A DNA stretch of 64,000 nucleotides from Serinus canaria (GCF_022539315.1 NC_066315.1:47287174-47351173), one strand, 5' to 3'. Positions 39,950 to 52,818 are shown, counted from the first letter of the stretch. Translations and numbers: made by a program. Notes: a model not told the origin generated them from the sequence alone.

Positions 39950-40490
39950 CCTGGAGGACTCGAGACCCTGGCAGGGGGCCCAGAGACCTTGGCACAGAGT
40001 CAAAAACACCTGTGCCTTCGATTTTAACCCATGGAAACAATTACCAACTTTGTGTGAGGATTTGCAAGCCATAAGGGTTCAAGTAGAATGATAGTGAATT
40101 TATCACAGGGTGAAAAAGTAGAATTTTGAGGATTTAGAATGGGGGTTCAAGAGGCGAGATGGAGAAATCTGGGCATGTCCTGTCTTCCTTCTTCTTCTTC
40201 TTCTTGTCCTCCATCTTCTGCTGTGATGGTGACACTTCTGGATTGGTTTAGGGTAGAGACAGACTGTCTAATATAGGTGATAGGTATTGGAAAATTATTG
40301 TAAATAAAGTACATGTAGTTTCTAGTATAAAAACTAACACCGCCCCAAGGGCAGTAAGTGTGCCACGAAATCGACCTGCCAGACAGATCTCAGCAGGTCA
40401 GAAAAAGAATTTATTAGATAAGAGAAAATAAACAACCTTGAAAACCAGAGCTGAGGAATCTCAACTTCTTCTTCAGTCAGGGGGAAAAAG
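39950..40490 (+). mobile_element. Probable solo LTR of an endogenous retrovirus (approximate limits)
   Basis: The block is compositionally unlike its flanks and is laid out like an LTR read on the + strand: a pyrimidine (CTT)n tract, a TATAAAAA box at 40,326-40,333, then AATAAA at 40,427-40,432 about 100 nt downstream, as expected for U3-R-U5. The wording resembles LTRs of endogenous retroviruses that I associate with songbird genomes. No gag, pol or env frame flanks it. I could not find target-site duplications, so the ends are uncertain. Confidence 0.6.
40188..40205. repeat. (CTT)6 microsatellite inside the LTR
   Basis: Six CTT triplets in the presumed U3 part of the LTR. Confidence 0.85.
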
Positions 40491-43400
40491 ACTCTTTAAT
40501 ACCTCGGGACCCATTTCAGCAACACAAACCCCAAGAAGGATCCATCCACCCTGGGAAGCAGGGTCTTGTGAGAGTTTTCAGTCTGTCTTGGTGGTGTGGC
40601 CCAGCTGAACAAGGTGTTCAGAAAGAAAGACAGGGGAAGTCCTTCCAAGCAAGAAGGTTGCACTAATGTGCACCCTCATTGTTTTAGTGCTTCCCACATT
40701 TTGTCTTCTTTCTTGTGCTCTTTGCTTGTAGAAAAGCAATCACCTTAGCAGCCAGAAGGCTCCATCCAGGTCCTTTCCTTAGGATAATCCTTTCATCTCT
40801 TTCTTGGCTTCCCAGGGGTAAGAGAAGTTCAAACTTGATGCTTGCAGTGCTGAGCAAGCTGAATTGGGTCAGATTCTTTGTCAGTGAACACCATAGAATC
40901 AGGAGCTTTCCAAAGCACTGTTGCCCTGTCTTGAGGCATTCAAAATGTTTAGATTCAGAGGGGGGAAATGTATGCTGAATCCTGTGTGGGAGAACCATGT
41001 TCCCTTAGAAGGATTTGGGATTCTTCAGTGAGCTGCATTTTGCACACAAAATAATAATTGGGTGAGTTTCCTGGGCCCAGAAATTTATCTTAATGCAGTA
41101 TGTGCTGCTGAATTGTTTGAGACTCTAGCAGGGAGAACTGAAAAACAGCATTAGGATTCAGGTTTATCCTTTTGACAGCCACCAAATCAAGCTACTTTTG
41201 AGATAAGACTGTGGACTTGCTCTGAAATTACTTCATTTCGCCTACAGGTGTTGCAGCACTTGATTTCAAAATACTGGTCTGATGTAAGGCCTCTACCACA
41301 AGTAAACATGTCAGCGCAAGCCAAAATTAATATAACATTCATAATTCCACTTTCTCTTGTCATACAGCGTTGAAGTCATGCAGATTTGTCTTCACATTTC
41401 TTTTCTGTGCCAGGCTATGAAATTAAATCCGAATGAGAAGAAAGCAACCTTGTAGGCATGCTCAATTTTGTCTCTGCCATAAGGACTCCAAGGTGCCTGG
41501 GTGAGCACCAGGACCTGTTGTGGTACCCTCACCTCATTCCCCCCTGCTTGCTGCACCGCCCTCTAGCATGAGGGCTAGAGGTGCTGCCTGCTGACACACT
41601 ATTTTTAGGGCAGGAGGGGTGCAGCAGCTCTTTGGTGCTGATAGCTGTACTATAAAGGGGCACTGTGCTCTTGCTGGCACTTTTGTCACTTTGTACAAGC
41701 TCCTTTCACGGTGGGTTGCTGCTCTCCCTGCTTTGCTGCTGCCACCTTGCTGTTTGTTGCAGATGCCATAAGTGCAGATGTGTGAAGGAGAGGCTGGAGA
41801 AATGGCGCCACACCCAAAATGCAACTAATATTTGCATTAACTGTACAGCATTTGAGACTTCTGGTGCTTATTTTCTTGTCTGATTTTTTTTTCTAGGTCT
41901 CTGTACCCCCTATTTACACCTCAGTGGGCTGAGAGATACCATTGCCATCTGTCTTTATTTTTCTCACCCCCCTGTTTGGACACCTCGGTGTGGAAACTAT
42001 GGGGAATGTGTAACACAGGCTGCCAATTTCATTATCCTTCCCCTCTACAAACATCCACATTACTCATTGCCCCACTCTTCACATGGGATGAAATACCTGC
42101 ATTTTAACAGTGCTTTGGGAAGAGCTGTGTCTCCAGTATGCTCAGCACACTGCCCTCTTTTGAAGCCAAAATACAGGATAAGGCCAGGAAGGCTGTATTA
42201 CTGCAGTTTAGAGCTGTCCTTGAAGAGGTTTTTATTTGCCAAGCCCTAGGTTTGAAGTCAAGCCCATTAGATGCTCGGCATCCCCTGTAACCTCTGTAGG
42301 TACATCAGAGCCAGGGCAACTGCACAGTAACTGGACACTGAAACAAATCTCTCTCTGCTGTGCATCCCCCTCAATGGAAACAGCACAATGCTACAGAAGC
42401 TGTGGCATCTTTCCTTGCAGGAGTCACAGGGATCACTACAGCCTGATAGCCTCTTTTGATGCTGTGAATGTTTTGGAAGGAGACAGACAGAAAACAGCAG
42501 TGGGAATTTGAGCAGACAAAAGTGTCTCTCCCAGATAGTGGATGCTGGGATAAAAAGGCATCAGAGTTTTAAGCAAGCATTAAATACTGCTCTGGAAAGT
42601 TTTGGAATATACAAATGGGAGAAGCAAGGTCAAAATGGTTTAAATTTCTGGAAAATTTCTTTTTATTTCAGATGAGAGAAAGCAGTGTTAGAGACAGGGT
42701 AAGCAAAAGGAATAGCCTGCAGAATGAGGAATAAAAAAAAGCAAAAAGAGGTGCTTTCAGCTAAGCAGTGACACAGCAGAATTGAAATATGTGCACAACA
42801 GAGCCTGGGCCAAGCCTGTGAGAAGACACCGTGAAAGTCTCCATGGCAGGAGCCATGGACTTCAGCAAAGGTGGAATTTTTATTGTTCATGGAGGGGGGA
42901 AGTAGGGGCTTTATCATCCTGGCAATGGATGCAGTGATCTCTCCATAAGCTTCCCAGTAAACAGATCCCCAGGACAGTCTTGTCAGCAAGACTCCTTTTT
43001 CCTCCCAGTCAGAGCACGGTAGCACTGCTTTTGAGGATTTGTGCATCTTTTCCCTGACAGGAGCAGGGTGCTGAGGCAGATTTGGCATTTCTGGGCAGGG
43101 ATGCAGAGCAAGCATGAGCACCAGAGGGGGGAGGTTTCATGGGAGGTGATTTCTCTGTGCTGGCTGCATGTGGCTAGGGTGAGAGTCATGGCAGGAAAGG
43201 ACCCAAAAGGTGTCCCTGGGTCCCACTTCTGCCACAGCTGTGGGCTCCCAGTTTCTGCAGTGCTGAGGAAAGTCCTGCCTGGCTTTGAACATCATCATCA
43301 GGAACACAACACCTAGCAAACAAGGTTTCAACCCATGAACTGCCTGTTAAACAGTTTTAGGACACCAAACATTGGCCATTTTCATGGCCACATCTGACAG

Positions 43401-44341
43401 TCTGCATATAGCTCCCACTTTGTTATACAATCTGCAGGTGAGAATTTTCAAACCCTTTGGCAAGACACTTAGCTGAGTGTGCAGGATATATTAGAGTGAG
43501 TGTTTTGAAAGTCTCTGTGTAAGTAAGATCGATTTCTTCTATGCACAAGAAAAGCTGAAGATTGACCATGGCGAAAATAATGTTGCACTAGCAACAGCAC
43601 TCAGGCCTCCTGCAAAACCAAAACTGCAGCATGGATGTGCTGTGCACTGGCCTGGTTGCAAGGTGTTTTCTGCCTTCCCTCTGCCAGGAGGAAGGGAAGC
43701 ATCCAGCTAGTGACCTCTTGGTGTCCCTGTGAGCACTGCTAATGGGTATTACCAGAACTATTAGTTTTGAAAGCTTCAGTTCATTCTCCTGCAGAGTTTA
43801 TGATGTGAATAAAGCCAGAAAGACAAAACACCTCATCAGGTGAGCACAGCAAAGAGTGCAGGAAGCAAAGTGCAGGAAGCAGAGGGTGAAAATGGACCTC
43901 GATAGGGCACTATGTTGTCATTCCTCAGAAATGATGAACCAGTCATGCTCTCCCTCCTGTGAGGAGGTGGCACAGTAGGTAAGATGGATATACATGCTTT
44001 TAAACACTTCCTTCCCCCCCCGCCCCGTTGTTATTATTCATTTCCTCTGCAAAGTTAGAAGTAATTACTTCAGACATACCATTAGTCATTTTATGACTGG
44101 CTTATAAAAGAAAGAAAGAAATGCAAGCTCCAAATCAGGACTGGTAGGTACCTATGACAAATGCAGGTAAGGAAACAACAGGTATTTTCAGCAGAAAATT
44201 AAGATAGAAGGACCAATAGCAAAGAAAAATGCCATCATGAAGAAGCTCAAAGCAGTGAGACACAAATGTCCAGGCAGTCAGCAGTACTCTAAAGAAGTAA
44301 AATTTATGCTACTATAAGTGTTCATTTAGTTTACACCTTAC

Positions 44342-44407
44342 CCATTGCAGACATCATTCCCAATTGTAGCGTAGATAACTATGGCTGGATTGTCCAACAG
44401 CTGGTTT
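44342..44407 (-). CDS. AOAH: AOAH coding exon 9 in window (residues 177-199), oxyanion Asn block
   Basis: The exon lies between TGCCAG and GTAAGG. It encodes NQLLDNPAIVIYATIGNDVC. GND is block III of the SGNH fold, and its Asn (window residue 194) helps form the oxyanion hole. It exits in phase 2. Confidence 0.97.
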
Positions 44408-45428
44408 CTGGCAAAGCTAAAAGATAAATAAGGAGCTATGTTAATGGGGAAATACACTCTCAGTGTCTGAATCACACACCATGCTTGTGTAAGATCACAT
44501 TTGGAAGCATCCTGCTTGGATATGGCCAATACCCAGATGACTGCTCCTATGTTTGTGGGAGTTTTGTTTTGTTTTGGGTTTTTTTGGTGGTTGTTTTTTT
44601 CACTCTAGTTTTATATTTTGGTAAAGTGAGCTAAATGAAGTTATTTTCACTTCTCCCTTTCGCTGCTCATGGACTTGTCTTTTTCACTGTTTTTCCTGCT
44701 GGCTTTCCATTTTCTTTGTGTTATTCAGAAGCCAAATCAAATAGTTTCACTTTGGGGCAAAGACATGAATCAAAATGGAAATTTTTTAATCATAGATGGG
44801 AGAGGAAGACTAGGTTTGGCTGACAACTAAATCTATGTGTAGAATTGAACTAAAGTTAAAATCAGGATGTGGTTTGAATCTCAGTGCTAGAGGGCAAGAA
44901 TTCATTATTTCTTTGTCAGGATGAGAGAAAAATAAATCCTTTAGGACACAAACTACATCAGTATCAAGCAATCTAAATCAAACCCAGCTGACCCACAACC
45001 CACCCAAAGTCATCTGAAAAGGAGAATTGCACCCTCTCACTACTCAGTAGCTACTGAGTTATATTCACATGGAAATAACAGTGGGCCTGCCTATGTCCAT
45101 CTACATTGCTGAACACAGATTTATGGAAAGGCTTAGTCTCTCCCCTAAAATCACTGGAAATGCACCACTGGCTTAACAGAGCCAAGTTCAAGGCCATGGA
45201 GATTATGATATTCACACTTAAACCCAGTTTTCTTCTGTTTATGAATGTTTATACTAGAGAAGAAAGAGCCAGCTCTTCAGAGCACACTGGTCAAAGGAAG
45301 CAGTGCTTTTTAGAACATTCATTAATAAAATAATGCTTACAGTGCTTTGCTTGTTTCTGTCAAAGAGGTAGAACACCATCAGTGCTCCTGTACCTCAAGT
45401 TAGCTCTTGAATCCCGTTAAGCACTCAC
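44408..45428 (-). other. AOAH: AOAH intron (1.0 kb)
   Basis: It holds a T/G-rich stretch with TTTTG repeats at about 44,560-44,600. I see nothing else. Confidence 0.6.
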
Positions 45429-45465
45429 CTTTTTATTAAAGAGAGGAGGTTTCCTGAAGAGCCAC
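45429..45465 (-). CDS. AOAH: AOAH coding exon 8 in window (residues 165-177), 37 nt
   Basis: This small exon lies between GATCAG and GTGAGT. It encodes GSSGNLLSLIK within the joined stretch NGGSSGNLLSLIKRNQ. It fits the required phases exactly (2 + 33 + 2 nt), but the acceptor has a poor pyrimidine tract. Against the mammalian sequence it is three residues shorter. Confidence 0.85.
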
Positions 45466-48400
45466 CTGATCACACATAGAGGGAACAAGAGAAATAGTAC
45501 AACATTGTTATAGTGACAAAAACCCCTGAATGCAAAACCAAACTGCATTGCATATTTCCAAGAATGTAGAAACATTGAGAGTTAAAATGGAGCAACAAGT
45601 CATCTCTGTAATCTTTTTAGGTGTTGGCACCAAGAAGTAAAGCTATATCCAGGGACCTGCTGCTTTCTTATCTGAGCGGCACACTTCAGCCTGTAGAAAA
45701 TCAAATACTTTTAAGTGCAGGGTTATTTGGATCTGGCTTTTAATTCAGATCTGGCAGCTTCTTCCCATCTGTTGAACATAGTAGTCTCCTGTAAACCAGC
45801 CAACCTGACTTGTCAACAGTCAATCTATTTTAACTTTCCCTATAAATTGCAAAGGGAACTGTTCTCACTCTTCTGAGAGAGTAAGTGTCTCACAGCTATA
45901 CCACATTGGGACTGATTCAGGTCCTAAACATAGGCACCAAGTGCCATTTTTGACACCCCAGAGTACCCAAGACACCTGCAGCAGGGCTGGCAGATACATC
46001 ACATGATGCATGAGAGATTGTGCACTTCTGGAGGGGCAGCTGGAGGTGGGAAAAATAGCATAAAACACCTCAAAGAGCTGCAGACACCAGTATTTGGGTT
46101 CCTGCACAGCTCTCCCCACAAGTGTCAGACTTTTTCTAAGTAGTATTAGGCTAGCTGCACTCCTCCCAAGACGAGTTCAATTTTAGCAATTCACCCAAAG
46201 GGTTGGATGGAAATCTTTCCTCCTTGAGGAAAGGAGCTGGCTACACCTAAACATCTGTGAGCATCTGTAATACTTCATTTATGTTTTGAATGAGAAAAGC
46301 ATTCCCATTTAGTTAAGCTTTTGTGCATTAAACTTACTAGAAAGTCATTAAAGGCTATGCATATTCATCCCAACCATCTCCAGCACACAAATCAAACTCC
46401 ATCACCTGCAGTACAAGAGGGATAGCAAAAAAGGAGCCTAAAAAGACTTTATGCTTTGGTCAAGATGAGACTAGGTCCGTGATTGCAAGAAGCTCACCTC
46501 ATAGCATGGTACAGAAACATAAACTTCAGAGAAGCAGATCCTACAGGTCATACTTGCTCTTATTTTTCAGTATTTTCACTCCTCTTTTTTCATTCCTTCT
46601 CCTCTTTTATTATCCTTCTCCTGTTCTCAGCTCAACGCTTCCCTGATCTCTCTCTTCTCTTTTCTGCATTGTGCTTCTGAAGCTTGCTTTGAGGAGTAAA
46701 TCCTGCCCTCCCTGCAGCTCTTGAGGGGAAACTTGTGGACAGAACATCATTATATCCCTGCTGGATTGGTATGGGGGAAGAGACATGAGATATAAACCCC
46801 TAAGGTAGCAATAATACACTTTGCATTTTAATAGTGATGCCTTTGTTATTATCACTCACAGTGATGCCAACCACATATATCAAGGAATCCTTTATGCTTT
46901 AAATAATCCAGTTCTTCCAAGCTGAAAATGAATGTATCAATCTGCTGTTTCTCTCCTGGGGGTTGCTGATCCATTCAAAAATCCAGCCCTTCTATTGAGA
47001 AGCTTTTTTCAGCAGGGTAAGAGCCCCACAAAAACCTCAGAAACTATGGCTTGGAACATAACCACCAAAATTTGTGTTTTTTCTGTTTAATAGCCCTTCT
47101 TTCAGTTAGAGCTGAACACCCTCTGTTTAAGCCTTTCTGTCAGAAGGCTCCCTGGACTGTGGCTGTGGTTTCAGCATAAATAAGCTAGTGGGACCTCTAG
47201 AATTTAAAATGTATTTACAAAAAAACCAATAAGCTGTGCTTGGGTATGTATTACCTCCACAAGCATAGGTAGTTATGCAGCTCAGTGGAAAGCATTAGCA
47301 GAGTTACAAATCAAAACATCCAGAAAATGAATGGGTATTTTGGAAAGGAGTTTTTATGGGTAAACTGAGTCATCAAGCAAGCTTTTGTGATACAGGATGA
47401 AATATGAAAACACTCAAGAGAGAAAAGGAGACGAAGCAGAACAGTTAGCCTTACACTGTTCAATGGCCTACAATCCACTCCTGGATCTTTCCTGCCTCTC
47501 TCTCTCTCTGTTGCTTTCCAAATATTCACAGACCGGTGAGGTTTTGTTTTAGTTTTGTTTCAGAAATCAAGGTTGGTTTTGCTTCCAGTTGTGAGGGAAG
47601 GGTCCACCACTTCCAGAGGATAAATGGGATTTTTTAAGAAAGGGAAGGCAGCAATCCTGTTAGCATGGGGGCTGGGGAAGCCTTTCTCCATGGTGAAGAT
47701 GCATGTCCTGAGAGGAGCAGTGGGGGAATGTCCCTTTGTGCTGATTCTGACACAGTGCTGGTGCTTTTGGAGGGGAGCTGGACAGGAACATTGTTCTTGG
47801 TGCCTGGCTTGGCTTGCCATCCCCAGGCTCTAGCTCTTGGCTGCATATCTCCTCCACCAGATCAGCATCCTTTCCTTGCACACATGTGGGGCTGTGAAGC
47901 ACAGTTTTCAGAGGAAGGTTTAGTTGTCCCTGGTGGGGTTAGGTCAGGCTGTTCAGCTGTTTGCTTTATTGACACTGAGGGTAGCTTTTTAAATCCTCCC
48001 ATTCTGGGAAACTATTACACCAAATGAGGCAATAAAAGTGAACCTTTACAATGTAGTGTCAGTGTGATGATTTAGAGAAGATATTCTGAGATTCTTCTCT
48101 TACTGGTAATTTTTCCCTTTTTAAATTCACTTCCTAATTTTCTGCAGAGTCTTTTGCTGTGACACAGGCTCACCTCTTTTTATATCCTGCAGGTGTCTGT
48201 AGTGTAAGTGGAAAGGGGATATGTAGAGAGAAAAATGAATGATGAACACAGTGAGAGATTATAAAAAAATCTACAAGGGAATTAGGAAAAGGAAGCACAT
48301 GAAATACTACTCCCATTAATGTAAAAAGAGCAGAACAAGATAATTAGGGTATCAGGAACTGAGGCAAATTGGATATAAATGAGAAGAACCATTGGCCTAG

Positions 48401-48740
48401 TCATCCTTGACCATCTAGTTTGGCCCTTTTTAAAATTCTCTCTCACCAGAAAGCCCACCTGGAATAATGGGAGCCACTAACTCTAATGCCCTGCAACTTA
48501 CAGGCAAGAAACTCAGGAGCACCTGACTGATGACACCGAAGATGTTGTAAAACACTTTCACAGAAGACTCAAAGCCTCAGGAGTGCCGTGTGTGCCACAG
48601 GAAGGAGAAAGGCATATGAGAGGCATTGGCAGTTCCAGTGGTGCCAGAATGCAATTTTTAAGGTGAAAATGCCCACCTGAGCCTGGAAGTGATCCCTGCA
48701 TCATGATACCAGTCTTTGCAACCTCTTCTGCCTGGTAAGA

Positions 48741-49080
48741 TCACAGACTCACAGAATCACAGAGTTTTTAGGGTTGAAAGCGACTTCTTGGATATCTGGT
48801 CCAACCCCCCTGCCAAGGCAGGGTCACCTGGAGCAGGTGACACAGGAATGTATCCAGGTGGGTTTGGAATGTCTCCAGAGAGGGAGACTCCGCACCCTCC
48901 CTGGGCAGCTGTTCAGTGCTCTGCCACCCTCAGAGTAAAGGAGTTCCTCCTTGTCTTGGGGTGAAACTTGTTGAATTTTATCTTATAGCCATTGCTTCTC
49001 ATCCTGTTGCTGAGCACCACCATAAGACTCCATCACTGTTCTCTTGGCACCTGCCTTAGAGATATTTATATGTATCTCTT
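48741..49080 (-). mobile_element. CR1 LINE 3' fragment, - orientation
   Basis: It starts with the reversed CR1 end (repeated TCACAGAATCACAGA), then TTTTTAGGGTTGAAAGCGAC and GGTCCAACCCCCCTGCCAA, and continues through TTATAGCCATTGCTTCTCAT and GAGATATTTATA, all landmarks of the reversed CR1 3' region. It is 5'-truncated and has no coding capacity. The right limit is approximate. Confidence 0.9.
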
Positions 49081-49990
49081 TGTTGGAGGTGGAGGGCTGG
49101 GGCAGATCCTTTCTGATCAAATTTTTTCAGAAAATTCTAGCCATTTAATAAGTTTCTAAGTAGTTCTAGAGACGGCAGGGCTCCTCATTTGTAGCCAGCA
49201 TGAATCATCTGCTGGAAAGGAAGAACATCCCATATAGCCAAATTATCTACCCGAGGAAAATAAATTTTCCCAAGCTTCTGCAGCCAGTTTTCTGAAGCAT
49301 GAAAATTAATTAAATACAATAGAAACAAAAAGGCATAATCACAGCATAATCAAGTGTCTTTTAAGCCTGCTGTTAGGGACATCAGCTAATCCAAGACACA
49401 AAAGCTGACATCATAAACTTCAATTTATAAGGAAGATTACTGTCACTCCTTCATACAACCCCTCTGACAACTCACGATTTCTTGTTCGCTTTTATTCCTC
49501 TGGTTTAAGATTTTCACTCCAGATAGCTTTTTTTTTTAAAAAAATTCCCTTCAAACAGAAGTAAGTTTAATGAAAACCCATGTTCTTGTACCAGAACTAT
49601 CCTTCAGTTTAAACCATTCTTCCCCCTCTGTGGTTTTTATGCCTCAAAGTAATTCAAAATGGTAATACCTTTTATTAATGCTTTGCTCAAATGTCAATGT
49701 GTTATATCATCCCTTCAGAAGTGTCCATTACCCTAATCCTTCCCAAAACCTTTCCCTGTGTCTCCATCAAGGCCAGTCCTCATTAGATATACAGGACCAA
49801 AATCTGAGGTCTTATCAGGACTTGTATGAGGAAGCACTGTCTCCCTGTCTCTAGACAAAATGCCATGCCTGATGCATCTTGCAACCTTCTTTCCTTTTTT
49901 TACCCTGAAGTCTTGATGGTTTCTTGAAATTTCTCTTTGCACCCCAATGGCCCTGCCCCTCTACCATGTCTGGCTGATGGGCCACTAGTT

Positions 49991-50018
49991 AGGAATAATG
50001 AGAAGTCTCATTATTCCT
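49991..50018. repeat. Perfect 13-bp inverted repeat with 2-nt loop
   Basis: The left arm AGGAATAATGAGA (49,991-50,003) and right arm TCTCATTATTCCT (50,006-50,018) are separated by AG. Confidence 0.9.
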
Positions 50019-50354
50019 TCTGTCATGTAGGTTTTGTATAATTTTGCAGCATGTATTTGCTGCAATTCCTGACCCTGCTGTTCCCAAACTCTAGGATGGC
50101 TAATTAAGCATCATTCACAGAAGCCATCAAGCATGGACCTTGGTCTTTGCTCTAAGGTTACCACCCCAAATGTTAAGCAGCAATAGCCTCAGGAGAGATG
50201 CAGAAGGGACACGGCTTCACTCTCAAACCCACTGCTCTTCCTTGCTTAGCTGCTTCTCTACCCACTTCTTATTTCTTGTATTAATCTTCCTCTTCTTCAC
50301 TGCACACTGGGATACCATGCAAGACACTCTCCTTAACTCTAGGTAGATCAGGTC

Positions 50355-50492
50355 TGCTGCATATTTATATTTATATTGATATTATATAACCATATATATT
50401 ACATATATATGTAATGTGCATATAAATGTAATGTGTAAATATATATATATATATATAAATAACATATATATGTGTATATATATATATATGTG
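50355..50492. repeat. TA/TATATG-rich microsatellite
   Basis: A compound (TA)n tract with CATATA and GTGTATA interruptions, including runs of about nine TA units. It can form hairpins and is likely length-polymorphic. Confidence 0.9.
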
Positions 50493-50811
50493 TCTGTTTT
50501 TAAATAGAAAGATGACGTGCCCCAGCCCCACAAAATAAAGTAATCAAAACCCAACAGTGTTAAGTTTTGTTTATGTCTTTGATTACTTACTAAAAATCTG
50601 TTTTGAGAGCACATTGAGATACCAGCCCCAGTGGGTTAAGTAAGTGCTGAGTTAAGTAGGTGCTGTTCTTTATTTTTCCATAAGAAATGCATGCAACTAA
50701 GAAGGGGCTTCTCTTTGTTCCTGACAGATGTTCATTAATGCAGCATCAATTATCAGCACTAGTAATGTCAAAAAAAATAATAATAAAAGAAGTTTAAAGA
50801 AGTTAACATAC

Positions 50812-50894
50812 CATTTTGGGAAATGTTCTGCAAGTCTCTGTGATTACAGCGATTTCTCTTGCGTAAACGAAGATACAGAGAGTCTGTCCACCCT
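50812..50894 (-). CDS. AOAH: AOAH coding exon 7 in window (residues 137-165)
   Basis: The exon lies between TTTCAG and GTATGT. It encodes GWTDSLYLRLRKRNRCNHRD and LQNISQN, which matches SIYLRLWKRNHCNHRDYQNIS of mammals. The NIS sequon is conserved. It exits in phase 1. Confidence 0.96.
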
Positions 50895-52818
50895 CTGAAA
50901 TAAATTGAGAAAATGCAAACTGATAAAGTCATATGATAATGATGAAAACACAGCTGATTTAAAAAATGAAGTATGTTCTTGTCTCTGAAAAACTCAGTAC
51001 CCCAATTATATATTTGCTTCTATTTCAGCATGTCTATCTTTTTGTGGCCATAAATCTTTTTAATCTTGAACAGGGTGGCCTAAAATAAAGCAAAGATACC
51101 TGCTCAGAAACCATAAAGTGATGAAGAGTTTCTCTGACATTGTTCCATCCAGGAACAATGCTTTTATCCTGGTTTTTCAGACAAGGCATTTAAAAACCTT
51201 TTTGTTATACATCATTTATCAAAACAATTCTGTTGGTTGTTCGCAAATTGGCTTTTCAATTGGTTGTGATGGAACAGTAAGTAAAAGAGAAGAAATATTG
51301 GCAGGGCAATCATTTCCCAACATGATAAATCTTGGACAGATTAATCTGAAAACAGGTTATGCTTGGCTGTTATAAGTTCTCTCCTTTATTTTGCACTGTT
51401 GAGAAAAATGAAAAAAAGCCAAAAAACAAATGAAAAGGATAACAGCCCAGAGGGTGATGAAAAGATCAAGCTCCCAGCCACGAGTACATGGTCATTTCTA
51501 TTTGGGCTGCAGCTGTTTATTTATTTGTTGGTTTTTTTCTTTCAGGAGTGGAAGAGATTAGAAACTGAACACTGGAGCAAGGCTTATCACTGACAACTTC
51601 AGGGGCAGTTCTAAGCTCTGATCACTTGTGAGCTTCAGATTCTTTGGAGCCCAGTACTGAGAGACTGGGCATTGTAACAGATTTTTAAACATCAGTTTTG
51701 CTCTGGCTCTGATAGAGAAGGCTGCAGAGACCTTTCCTGTTGGCTTGTCAAGCAGTAAACCGCCTTAAAGCAGATACTGTGTGAATGTAGCTGAGGCTGA
51801 GAGCCTGGATTTTGCACAGGGAGAAAAAAAGGAAACAAAACTCCAAGTATATGGTACAACAAATATTTTTCCTGGAAAACAAAAATGTTATTCTGCCAGC
51901 TTTTAAATTCTGCTGATAGAAAGCCTCTTCAGGCTTTACCCATGCTTGATTTGGCATTCAGCTCTATTCCTCACTTATTCTAGACATAAAAAATAAAAAT
52001 TATCTGAAACTTAGGTCAGACCAGGTACTGGTCAATCATTGTATCCTACAGCTCTTGCAGGATTCAAAGGCCTTTCAATGCTGGCCAGAGAGATGATTAA
52101 TAAAAAGTTTTGGTTTGGGCTTTTTTTTTTTCCCCTAATTTCACAGTTACAACTGCAGTCATTTTAAGGTGTTTTGGACTTTATTTTCCTTCCCTTCTGG
52201 CAGGGAGTTTATTTTTTTCTATGCCTGCAACCTTCCCCATCCACATGAGCCAAACCAACACAGCAAATTAGGTCACAGACTCTTTCAAATTCTCCTTTTG
52301 CTATTTCCTTCTAAATGTGTTAAAAAAAAATCAACATGTGGGAGGGGGAGAAGAAAGATTTCCCCCTGGTAGGGAACACAGTGAAATAACCATGGGGATA
52401 CCCTTTATTCCACTGTTTTCATCAGCAAAAAGGAAATACGAGGAAGAAAGGAAGATTAAAAACAAAACATAAGAAACGAGAAAGGCTGATTTTTGTTACT
52501 TTCAGCAATGCTCTCCTTCCCCTGAATTTAAAAAAAAAAAAAAAAATTATCTTTTATTTCTCTGGGGTTTTTCTTCTTCTAAATTACAGTTTGACCAGTT
52601 CTAAAACCTACCCTGAATTTCAGGAACACTTGCTTATATATTTAAAATATTTTTTAAAACCCAAGATCCAGGGTTGATCTTGGTTTTAGAAAGAGCAGAT
52701 GCAGAGCTGAATAGTATTTTTCTCTTTTCTTTCCAGCACTGCTTTGGTTTTTTATCTTGCTGTGCTATGAGAGACCTAGAGACTTGCTATGGCTTGGCCA
52801 CCCTGTCTGTTGGCTTAC
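50895..52818 (-). other. AOAH: AOAH intron (1.9 kb)
   Basis: An A17 run lies at 52,530-52,546. I recognise nothing else here. Confidence 0.6.
52530..52546. repeat. A17 homopolymer
   Basis: Seventeen A in a row flanked by TTT and TTAT. Confidence 0.85.

Larger units (their letters stand above)
38823..44341 (-). other. AOAH: AOAH intron (5.5 kb) containing an LTR
   Basis: It contains the probable solo LTR (about 39,950-40,490) with an internal CTT run. The sequence to its left, 39,720-39,950, is unusually GC-rich and may belong to the same or another element. From 40,500 on I see no gene; a C8 run lies at 44,014-44,021. Confidence 0.6.
45466..50811 (-). other. AOAH: AOAH intron (5.3 kb) with a CR1 and a TA microsatellite
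   Basis: It contains a CR1 3' end in reverse orientation (about 48,741-49,080), a perfect 13-bp hairpin (49,991-50,018), a TA-rich microsatellite (50,355-50,492) and a CT run near 47,496. The overlapping open frames at 47,560-48,027 run on both strands and look like chance in a GC-richer patch. Confidence 0.6.

Noticed and set aside
48380..48440. Possible degraded CR1 fragment (ACCATCTAGTTTGGCCC)
   Set aside because: A single short similarity without neighbouring landmarks.
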